13,810 bases of DNA from positions 1 to 13,810 of the forward strand of contig JAEYXN010000103.1 in NCBI GenBank assembly GCA_023431285.1, written 5' to 3'. This document shows positions 1 through 5,596 of this stretch, piece by piece. Each line of letters begins with the position of its first letter. The first letter of the stretch is position 1. The notes under the pieces were generated by a model. The model was not told the DNA's origin. It did not search any database and saw only the letters and a list, made by a program, of their open reading frames with translations. This DNA comes from Bacteroidota bacterium (GTDB lineage Bacteria; Bacteroidota; Bacteroidia; Cytophagales; Cyclobacteriaceae). The translations under genes and the position numbers were made by a program.

Positions 1-510
1 TCTTTTTGTTTTATGCCATGCGTCTTCGCAGATCTCGAACCCGAAGCTTACTCCGTCGACCATATACACCACGTCGCCCAGGGGTACCGTCTCTTCGCTG
101 ATCACATAGTCTACAGTCTTATTGGCAGGCCACGCATGGAACCAACGAGGCTCGTAGTGCACGCCATCTCGGGCAAGAAACTGCTTGCAGGTGATGCCGA
201 GTATTTTTCCGTCACTGATAACACACGCACCGTTGTAGATGAAGGAGCCTACGCGGACAGGTATGCCGATGGAAACAGTGATCCCTTCACATTGTCTCTG
301 AATAATTTTCAACTCTTCCAGCGCCCGCTGACACACCCAGTCACTGAGAAACCAATCTTCACATCCGTATCCTGTGATGCATAACTCAGGGAGGCAGAGT
401 ATTTTAACGTTCTGCCGTCTTGCTTCAGCAACAGCAGCAATGATGTTGGAAGTATTGTTATTCCAATCAATAGGAATCTGATTTAAGGAAGCGCCAGCTA
501 TGCGGATCAT
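1..510 (-). CDS. nadE: Glutamine-dependent NAD+ synthase, N-terminal amidase domain (partial, 3' end beyond window)
   Basis: The last step of NAD+ synthesis is amidation of nicotinic acid adenine dinucleotide; in the long, glutamine-using form an N-terminal nitrilase-fold domain releases ammonia for the C-terminal synthetase. Only the first 170 codons are here, reading into the left edge without a stop. They show the nitrilase pattern: LPELCITGYGCEDWF at about residues 40-54 with the likely catalytic Glu42, Lys109 in CKQFLARDG, and Cys161 in FEICEDAW. GYGCEDWF and EICEDAW are typical of NAD+ synthases rather than of stand-alone nitrilases. The start is the ATG read at 510-508, giving MIRIAGASLNQ, a usual N-terminus for the family; no Shine-Dalgarno is visible. 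The C-terminal synthetase domain cannot be seen, so a free-standing nitrilase remains possible but less likely. Seen: triad residues and motifs. Inferred: full bifunctional enzyme. Confidence 0.85.
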   Translation of the reverse strand, partial: MIRIAGASLNQIPIDWNNNTSNIIAAVAEARRQNVKILCLPELCITGYGCEDWFLSDWVCQRALEELKIIQRQCEGITVSIGIPVRVGSFIYNGACVISDGKILGITCKQFLARDGVHYEPRWFHAWPANKTVDYVISEETVPLGDVVYMVDGVSFGFEICEDAWHKTKR

Positions 511-525
511 GTTACGAGAAAGCGA

Positions 526-556
526 ATATTAAATATTTAATACGATATATTAAATA
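526..556. promoter_or_regulatory. AT-rich palindrome and 21-bp-spaced direct repeat upstream of nadE
   Basis: A perfect 16-bp palindrome, TATTAAATATTTAATA, lies at 527-542, and the 10-mer ATATTAAATA occurs twice in the same orientation, at 526-535 and 547-556. The copies start 21 bp apart, about two helical turns, just ahead of the nadE start at 510. This is what a dimeric repressor site can look like, but AT-rich spacers also give such patterns by chance. No regulator is identified. Function is inference only. Confidence 0.3.
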
Positions 557-639
557 CCAATAGGAGATTCCGGGCTTTAGGGGTATTCACGGCCGGGATT
601 AAGCTATCTTATGGTAGGTTGACAGAGGATGTGTGGGAC

Positions 640-1377
640 TTATTCGTCGTCAAGAAGCTTCAGCATTTCGCATGTCTTGAATGCAGCATCCTGTTCGGCT
701 TTCTTCTTGGAATTTCCATAGCCCGTTCCCATTGCATCGGTATCAACAACAACCTGCGCAGTGAACTCTTTGTGGTTTTTTCCTTTCTTCACATTGACGA
801 TCTCAAAACGTACTTCCTTCCCTTCCCTCTGAGCCCATTCGATGATCTTGCTTTTGAAGTTGGAGTTAGAATTGACAAGCTCTTCGAGATCGTAGTTGGG
901 AGAGATCAGCTTATCAATGACGAACTTCTTGGTTCGCAGATAACCTTTATCGAGATAAATCGCTCCAACGATAGCTTCGAGAGTGTTTCCAAGAATGACC
1001 TGCTGCAAGTGAGCATTCTTCTGATCGTATTGAACGATATTACCTACGCCGATCTTCCTTGCCAGCAGATTCAGCGCCTCCCGATTCACGAGACGTGATC
1101 GTATTTCAGTGAGAAACCCTTCTGTCTTGTAAGGGAATTTTTTGAACAGGAAATCAGCTACTGCTGCGCCGAGTATAGCATCTCCGAGATACTCCAGTCG
1201 TTCGTTGGATTCCTTGAAGCCGCTGCCATTCTCCTTGGCAATAGAGCTATGGACCACAGCAAGCTTATATAATTCAATATTCGAGGGAGTGATACCGGCG
1301 ATGTTTTCGATCGCTCTTATCAGCTTGTCGTCCTTTTTAGGTTTTCTTTTTGGTAGCTTAAGAATTTTCCAAACCAA
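640..1377 (-). CDS. rnc: Ribonuclease III
   Basis: RNase III cuts double-stranded RNA, processing rRNA precursors and structured mRNAs in the cytoplasm. The 245 residues show the family signature NERLEYLGDAI at 58-68, holding Glu59, Glu62 and Asp66, then the second acidic motif ILGNTLEAIVGAIYLD at about 128-143 with the catalytic Glu134. A double-stranded RNA-binding domain fills about 170-240, ending in the usual GNSKKKAEQDAA helix. Length is slightly above the E. coli enzyme (226 aa). The start is a TTG at 1377-1375: an in-frame TGA stands three codons upstream, so no earlier start exists, and the next residues fit the family. Odd point: Asn131 stands where many RNase III proteins have a metal-binding Asp (E. 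coli Asp114). The gene follows fabF by 95 bp and is probably in the acpP-fabF-rnc transcript. Confidence 0.95.
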   Translation of the reverse strand: MVWKILKLPKRKPKKDDKLIRAIENIAGITPSNIELYKLAVVHSSIAKENGSGFKESNERLEYLGDAILGAAVADFLFKKFPYKTEGFLTEIRSRLVNREALNLLARKIGVGNIVQYDQKNAHLQQVILGNTLEAIVGAIYLDKGYLRTKKFVIDKLISPNYDLEELVNSNSNFKSKIIEWAQREGKEVRFEIVNVKKGKNHKEFTAQVVVDTDAMGTGYGNSKKKAEQDAAFKTCEMLKLLDDE

Positions 1378-1472
1378 GCGATTTCAATCAGTTATAGCTG
1401 ATGCTAAGTTAAAAGAAAAGTTGAAATAGAACAGAGGCGCTACCCAATGGAATGATAAAGGTGATGTGAAAA

Positions 1473-2720
1473 TCAAACCTTCCTGAGGATGACCGAGAAG
1501 TTATGGCCTCCGAACCCGAAGGTATTGCTCAAGGCAACCTTTACCTCGCGCTGTTGGGCTTCGTTGAAGGTCATGTTCAGTCTTGGGTCGAGGTCCGGAT
1601 CATCATCGAAGTGATTGATCGTCGGAGGTACTATAGACTGGTCGAGAGCCAGGATGCAGGCTATGGACTCGATCGCTCCGGCGGCTCCCAGCAAGTGACC
1701 TGTCATCGACTTTGTCGAGCTGATGTTCATCTTGTAGGCATGGTCACCGAAGACTTTCTGGATGGCGCGGATCTCGCCGATGTCACCCAGAGGAGTGGAG
1801 GTACCATGTGTGTTGACGTAGTCGATATCTTCCGGCTTAAGGCCTGCATCTTCCAGAGCATTATACATTACCTGAATGATACCGGCTCCATCAGGATGCG
1901 GCGCGGTAATATGATAAGCATCTGCAGACATTCCTCCGCCGACGATCTCCGCATAGATCTTCGCGCCGCGCTTCTTCGCGTGCTCATACTCCTCGAGGAT
2001 CAATGCACCTGCACCTTCACCGAGGACAAAACCATCACGGTTTTTATCATACGGGCGAGACGCGGTTTGAGGAGAATCGTTTCTTTCAGAGAGTGCTTTT
2101 AGTGCGTTGAATCCTCCCACGCCGGCTTCACACACTGCTGCTTCGGAACCTCCGGACACAATGATGTCCGCTTTTCCGAGCCTTAGGAATGTGAATGCAT
2201 CGTAGAGAGCGTTTGTAGAAGATGCGCAAGCTGAAACAGTTACATAGTTCGGCCCGCGGAATCCATACTTAATGGAGATGTGACCCGCACTGAGGTCGGG
2301 GATCATCTTCGGAATAAAGAAAGGATTGAACCGTGGAGTTCCGTCGCCCCGTGTGTACGACTTCACTTCCTCCTGAAAAGTCAGTAACCCCCCGATACCT
2401 GAACCCCAGATCACGCCGACGCGATTCGGGTTGAGTTCAGTCAACGGGAGGTTTGAATCTTTTATTGCCTCGTCCACAGCAACCATTGCATACTGTGCGA
2501 AGGGGTCCATTTTGCGAGCCTCCTTCTTATCCATGAAGTTGCCGATATCGAAGTTTTTCAGCTCGCAGGCAAACTTGGTTTTAAAAAGAGTTGAATCGAA
2601 GCGTGTGATAGGAGCTGCTCCGCTCTGTCCATTTTTGAGGCCGTTCCAGTACTCTGAAAGGGTATTTCCGATGGGAGTGAGTGCACCAAGTCCTGTAGCG
2701 ACTACTCGCTTCAATTGCAT
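1473..2720 (-). CDS. fabF: Beta-ketoacyl-ACP synthase II
   Basis: This thiolase-fold condensing enzyme elongates fatty acids by joining malonyl-ACP to an acyl chain held on its active-site cysteine. At 415 residues it has normal FabF length. The Cys-His-His triad is visible: Cys165 in TVSACASSTNA, His305 in NTHGTSTPLGD and His342 in KSMTGHLLGAAG, with the conserved Lys337. The C-terminal glycine-rich NTFGFGGHNFSVIL at about 399-412 is also typical. The start is the ATG at 2720-2718, giving MQLKRVVATGLGALTPIG, the standard N-terminus. It lies 39 bp downstream of acpP, whose product is its substrate carrier, and 95 bp before rnc, matching the order known in Bacteroidota. Expression most likely comes from the promoter before acpP. 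Confidence 0.97.
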   Translation of the reverse strand: MQLKRVVATGLGALTPIGNTLSEYWNGLKNGQSGAAPITRFDSTLFKTKFACELKNFDIGNFMDKKEARKMDPFAQYAMVAVDEAIKDSNLPLTELNPNRVGVIWGSGIGGLLTFQEEVKSYTRGDGTPRFNPFFIPKMIPDLSAGHISIKYGFRGPNYVTVSACASSTNALYDAFTFLRLGKADIIVSGGSEAAVCEAGVGGFNALKALSERNDSPQTASRPYDKNRDGFVLGEGAGALILEEYEHAKKRGAKIYAEIVGGGMSADAYHITAPHPDGAGIIQVMYNALEDAGLKPEDIDYVNTHGTSTPLGDIGEIRAIQKVFGDHAYKMNISSTKSMTGHLLGAAGAIESIACILALDQSIVPPTINHFDDDPDLDPRLNMTFNEAQQREVKVALSNTFGFGGHNFSVILRKV

Positions 2721-2759
2721 TTCTAGGGGATGTGTTGTGTAGCTAAAGGCTGGGAATAC

Positions 2760-2999
2760 TTATTTCTTTACGTTCTGCTCCAGATAAGAAATTGCCTGGC
2801 CAACAGTGGAGATATTTTCAGCCTGGTCGTCTGGAATAGAGATATTGAATTCCTTTTCAAACTCCATGATAAGTTCAACAGTATCAAGAGAGTCGGCACC
2901 AAGATCATTGGTAAAGCTAGCTTCAGGAGTAACTTCAGATTCTTCAACGCCAAGTTTTTCGATGATAATCTGTTTTACTTTTTGTGCAATTTCAGACAT
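2760..2999 (-). CDS. acpP: Acyl carrier protein
   Basis: This small acidic protein carries growing acyl chains on a 4'-phosphopantetheine arm during fatty acid synthesis. It has 79 residues, the standard length, and the attachment motif LGADSLDTVELIMEFEKEF, with Ser37 as the modified residue. The start is the ATG at 2999-2997; the leader TAAACATTAAAAAC before it is AT-rich and lacks a Shine-Dalgarno, as is common in Bacteroidota. acpP is the first gene of the acpP-fabF-rnc unit and has a good Bacteroidota-type promoter about 30-60 bp upstream. The assignment is secure from motif, length and neighbour. Confidence 0.97.
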   Translation of the reverse strand: MSEIAQKVKQIIIEKLGVEESEVTPEASFTNDLGADSLDTVELIMEFEKEFNISIPDDQAENISTVGQAISYLEQNVKK

Positions 3000-3031
3000 G
3001 TTTTTAATGTTTAGTGATTTAAAAATCAGTG

Positions 3032-3063
3032 CAAAGAAAGAGATTTAAGGCAATATTGTCAAA
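3032..3063 (-). promoter_or_regulatory. Bacteroidota-type promoter of acpP-fabF-rnc
   Basis: Read on the minus strand, TTTG (plus-strand CAAA at 3060-3063) is followed after exactly 20 bp by TTTCTTTG (plus-strand CAAAGAAA at 3032-3039). This matches the primary Bacteroidota promoter, TTTG near -33 and TAnnTTTG near -7, with one mismatch in the -7 box and normal spacing. A transcript would start near 3025, giving acpP a leader of roughly 25-30 nt. Seen: the boxes and spacing. Inferred: activity. Confidence 0.6.
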
Positions 3064-3228
3064 CTTTTTTGATCTTGGTGCAACTTGCTGAAAATGCGAA
3101 AAATGACGTGCCAGTGGCATTCTTATAATATTCCTGAAGATGTATTTACTTCGCCGGCTCGTCATGTCATGCATCATGCGTCTGATGTTTCGCAGTGTTG
3201 ACCTCATGATGATCAGGACCAGACTGGT

Positions 3229-3651
3229 ATGAAACGCACCAAATTAATCATCGACTACGAATATGATTTCCGGCTCATCGGCCTCACCTCTTTTCTAAAG
3301 GGGTACCGGCTTGCATGGGAAATTAATCAGCTGATGGGAGTGACCCTGGTCAAGCAGCCCGACCTGGTGGTTGGTTTCAAAAATAAGGACGATAAATCGT
3401 TCGCCTATTATGCCTTTGAACGCCCTAACAATCGTTTGAAACTGTTCAAAAACAAAGCTTCTGAAAATGACCCCGGAAAGTATTTTCTAATACCTGAATT
3501 TCCTCATTTTGATTTTATAATTTTGGCGGCCATGGAAGAACAGTATAGTGATCAACAACTGATTAACCTTCTTAAGAACATTCCGGATGTACAACTGGTC
3601 GCCAGCATTCCTATGGAAGGGTTAAGATCCAAATCGAATTTTATTTTTTGA
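3229..3651 (+). CDS. IPExxxVDY family protein (function unknown)
   Basis: A 140-residue soluble protein without signal peptide or membrane segment. It resembles a small Bacteroidota-restricted family named for the motif IPExxxVDY, often found between acpP and pyk as here. In this copy the motif appears at residues 88-96 as IPEFPHFDF, so Val-Asp-Tyr has become Phe-Asp-Phe while keeping the central Asp95. Other visible traits are an N-terminal LIIDYEYDFRLIGL strand region and a hydrophobic DFIILAAMEE stretch straight after the motif. The start ATG at 3229 gives a Lys/Arg-led MKRTKLIIDYEYDF N-terminus. It is divergent from acpP across 229 bp and 57 bp ahead of pyk, so co-transcription with pyk is plausible. 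No biochemical function is known to me. Family membership is from recall of motif and context, not from a search. Confidence 0.75.
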   Translation: MKRTKLIIDYEYDFRLIGLTSFLKGYRLAWEINQLMGVTLVKQPDLVVGFKNKDDKSFAYYAFERPNNRLKLFKNKASENDPGKYFLIPEFPHFDFIILAAMEEQYSDQQLINLLKNIPDVQLVASIPMEGLRSKSNFIF

Positions 3652-3708
3652 TCATGTCTTTCCTATTTTCTCCTGTACCAACCAATCTTTAAGTCATACC
3701 TTAAACCT

Positions 3709-5139
3709 ATGCTAGATAAATTATCTTATAACAAGACTAAAATTGTTGCCACGGTAGGCCCTGCTTCCAACTCAAAGGAGATGCTGCGCGCGCTGATCAA
3801 CGAGGGAGTAGATGTCTTCAGATTAAATTTCTCTCACGGATCGCATGAAGATCATTTGAAAGTGATCCAGAATGTGCGTGAGCTTAATAAAGAGCTCGGT
3901 ACAACGGTATCGCTGCTGCAGGATCTCCAGGGACCGAAGATCCGTATCAATGAAATGCAACCTAACATTGTCATCGAACGCGGACAAAAACTTGTCATCA
4001 CCACGAAGGAGGTGCTCGGAAACAGCGAGATCGCCAGCACATCTTATAAAGAACTCCCTCGCGACGTCAAGCCTGGTGATATGATCCTCGTCGACGATGG
4101 TAAAATTGAACTGAAAGTATTAGGGGTAAAAGAAACTGAAGTGGTCACCGAGGTCGTCTATGGTGGTCCTCTCAAATCCAGAAAAGGTATCAACCTTCCA
4201 TTCTCAAAAGTCTCCGCGCCTTCATTGACAGAAAAAGATCTTCGTGATCTTGAGTTCGGTATAAAGCAGGACCTGGACTGGATCGCTCTTTCTTTTGTGC
4301 GTCGTGCGCACGACATCGACTCAATGCGTGAGATACTGAATAAGAATAATTCCAAGTCAAGGATAGTTGCCAAAGTTGAAAAGCCTGAAGCACTCAGTAA
4401 CATCGATGAGATCATCGCATCCACTGATGCAGTAATGGTTGCACGTGGTGACCTCGGTGTTGAGATCTGGCTGGAAGAAGTGCCAATGGTTCAGAAAATG
4501 CTCGTCGAGAAGTGTAATCGCATGGGTAAACCTGTGATTGTCGCTACTCAGATGATGGAAAGCATGATCGAGAACCCACGGCCTACACGCGCCGAAACAA
4601 ACGATGTGGCCAACGCAGTGATGGATGGAGCCGATGCGCTCATGCTCTCCGCTGAAACCGCCGCAGGTAAATATCCGGTGGAAGTAATTCGCAGTATGGT
4701 ACGCACTGTTGCATCTGTCGAAAAAAATCCAAACATCTATTTCAGATTCCGCGAAGTGGATTCTGCATCACCAATCTATATTAATGACAGTCTTGTACTC
4801 GCAGCCTGCAAGCTTGCAAAGGATGTGGGTGCGAAAGCAATTGTAGGTATGACTTCGTCTGGATACACTGCTTTCAAATCGTCATCTCATCGTCCTGATG
4901 CAAATATTTTCGTGTTCACGGGTAACAGAAGCCTCATTAACAAGATGAACCTCGTATGGGGTACCCGCGCTTATCACTATGATAAGACGGATTCTACTGA
5001 TGAGACCATCGCAGACGTGGAGGCAATCCTCAAACGCGAAGGACACGTTCAGTCTGGCGACAAGTTCATCTTCCTGGCCAGTATGCCAATCCATGAGAAA
5101 GCCCGCACCAACACGTTGAAGATTAACGTGGTGAAGTAG
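3709..5139 (+). CDS. pyk: Pyruvate kinase
   Basis: Pyruvate kinase makes pyruvate and ATP from phosphoenolpyruvate and ADP, the last step of glycolysis, in the cytoplasm. The 476 residues match bacterial enzymes in length. Visible landmarks in order: TKIVATVGPAS at about 10-20; the FRLNFSHG substrate loop with Arg38, Asn40 and Ser42; LLQDLQGPKIR with Asp72; the B domain at about 75-165; the signature IVAKVEKPEAL with catalytic Lys222 and metal ligand Glu224; VARGDLGVE with Asp248; Thr280 in VIVATQMMESM; and RPTRAETNDVANAV. A C-terminal allosteric-type domain follows (about 350-476). A small oddity is Trp254 in VEIWLEEVP, where Pro is usual. No Shine-Dalgarno is seen before the ATG at 3709. 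It follows the IPExxxVDY gene by 57 bp, and a short hairpin right after the stop may end its transcript. Confidence 0.97.
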   Translation: MLDKLSYNKTKIVATVGPASNSKEMLRALINEGVDVFRLNFSHGSHEDHLKVIQNVRELNKELGTTVSLLQDLQGPKIRINEMQPNIVIERGQKLVITTKEVLGNSEIASTSYKELPRDVKPGDMILVDDGKIELKVLGVKETEVVTEVVYGGPLKSRKGINLPFSKVSAPSLTEKDLRDLEFGIKQDLDWIALSFVRRAHDIDSMREILNKNNSKSRIVAKVEKPEALSNIDEIIASTDAVMVARGDLGVEIWLEEVPMVQKMLVEKCNRMGKPVIVATQMMESMIENPRPTRAETNDVANAVMDGADALMLSAETAAGKYPVEVIRSMVRTVASVEKNPNIYFRFREVDSASPIYINDSLVLAACKLAKDVGAKAIVGMTSSGYTAFKSSSHRPDANIFVFTGNRSLINKMNLVWGTRAYHYDKTDSTDETIADVEAILKREGHVQSGDKFIFLASMPIHEKARTNTLKINVVK

Positions 5140-5141
5140 GC

Positions 5142-5158
5142 GGGGCGAAACGCCCTTT
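5142..5158 (+). terminator. Candidate intrinsic terminator after pyk
   Basis: Three bases past the pyk stop, GGGCG (5143-5147) pairs with CGCCC (5151-5155) around an AAA loop, with a possible G-U pair closing the base. It is followed by only TTT and then AG, so the U-tract is short. Position and stem fit a pyk terminator; strength is doubtful. Confidence 0.4.
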
Positions 5159-5160
5159 AG

Positions 5161-5198
5161 GTCAGCCTGTCGGCCTGTCGGCAAGGCTGCCGGTCAGC
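5161..5198. repeat. REP-like GC-rich palindromic element
   Basis: The 8-mer GCCTGTCG occurs twice in tandem (5165-5172, 5173-5180) and runs into a hairpin CGGCA (5179-5183) / TGCCG (5188-5192) with loop AGGC. An alternative stem, CAGCCT (5163-5168) with AGGCTG (5184-5189), can also form. Short GC-rich palindromes of the CCTGCCGGCAGG kind are scattered between genes in many Bacteroidota genomes; this looks like a degenerate copy. The dispersed nature cannot be shown from a single copy. Confidence 0.45.
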
Positions 5199-5326
5199 GT
5201 ATGTCCATAATAGATGGGACTGTTGCTTTTCTGAGGGTGAATATGTTCGCCGCAGAAGAGCAGAAGTCACGCTTTATTAGCATCCCAACCGGCCGCCTGG
5301 CAGTCCCGCACCGGCTGTTCGGGTGA

Positions 5327-5382
5327 GATAAGCCCTCTCATAGCCCACTCATAGCTCACTACGCACGCTCTGTAAGCCCACT
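5327..5382. repeat. Degenerate 11-12 bp repeat, four copies
   Basis: Copies read GATAAGCCCTCT (5327-5338), CATAGCCCACT (5339-5349), CATAGCTCACT (5350-5360) and, after an 11-bp gap, GTAAGCCCACT (5372-5382). The middle two are directly adjacent and differ at one base. No function is evident; a local duplication inside a decayed or structured element is the simplest reading. Confidence 0.5.
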
Positions 5383-5431
5383 GGGCGCTGACAGGGCTAG
5401 CCCAGGTGTCACCCCGAAATTGTTTCGAAAT

Positions 5432-5460
5432 GGTGCTTTCAGGAGCACTCTCTTTGGGTT
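5432..5460 (+). terminator. Weak terminator-like hairpin
   Basis: GTGCT (5433-5437) pairs with AGCAC (5444-5448) around TTCAGG, with a G-T closing pair, followed by CTCTTTGGGTTT. The T-tract is interrupted and the hairpin sits about 290 bp after pyk, so it would serve read-through or an unknown transcript. Low certainty. Confidence 0.2.
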
Positions 5461-5576
5461 TACGACCCCAGGCTCTTAATGGTAATTAATTGTTTAAACT
5501 CATTAGATTCAAAGAGACCAGCTCCCCGATTCTTAAAAGACGCTAAATGACCAGTGATTTCTTTTCGATGAAAGAG

Positions 5577-5594
5577 TTGATCTGAGAAGATCAA
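5577..5594 (-). terminator. Possible terminator or stem-loop at the 3' end of the NFACT gene
   Basis: TTGATC (5577-5582) and GATCAA (5589-5594) form a perfect 6-bp stem with a TGAGAA loop, immediately beyond the NFACT stop at 5597-5599. On the minus strand the following bases are CTCTTTCATCG, only a weak U-tract, so either a poor terminator or a 3'-protecting stem-loop. Confidence 0.3.
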
Positions 5595-5596
5595 TA

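Larger units (their letters stand above)
5159..5596. other. Gene-free structured intergenic region between pyk and the NFACT gene
   Basis: No reading frame here has protein-like composition or a family match that I recognise. The block is hairpin-rich: a perfect palindrome GGGCTAGCCC at 5394-5403, enclosed by TGACA (5389-5393) / TGTCA (5407-5411); CGAAA/TTTCG at 5415-5427; GTGCT/AGCAC at 5433-5448; and GCCCA/TGGGC at 5376-5386. About 5280-5410 looks richer in G and C than the AT-rich tail at 5475-5570. It lies between two convergently transcribed genes. I looked for tmRNA, RNase P RNA, SRP RNA and tRNA hallmarks on both strands and saw none. It may be a decayed mobile element, a dispersed structured repeat or an unrecognised non-coding RNA. 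Confidence 0.5.

Noticed and set aside
1503..2102. A 199-codon open frame on the plus strand opposite fabF
   Set aside because: It lies wholly antisense to fabF, whose motifs are unmistakable, and its translation shows no family resemblance; it is a codon-usage shadow.
3019..3207. A 62-codon minus-strand open frame upstream of acpP
   Set aside because: It overlaps the acpP promoter boxes, is Arg/His/Phe-rich without domain pattern, and has no support beyond being open.
5200..5480. Possible tmRNA, RNase P RNA, SRP RNA or tRNA in the gene-free block
   Set aside because: None of the hallmark conserved stretches (tmRNA ends and tag, RNase P core, SRP apical loop, tRNA T-loop with acceptor stem) could be found on either strand.
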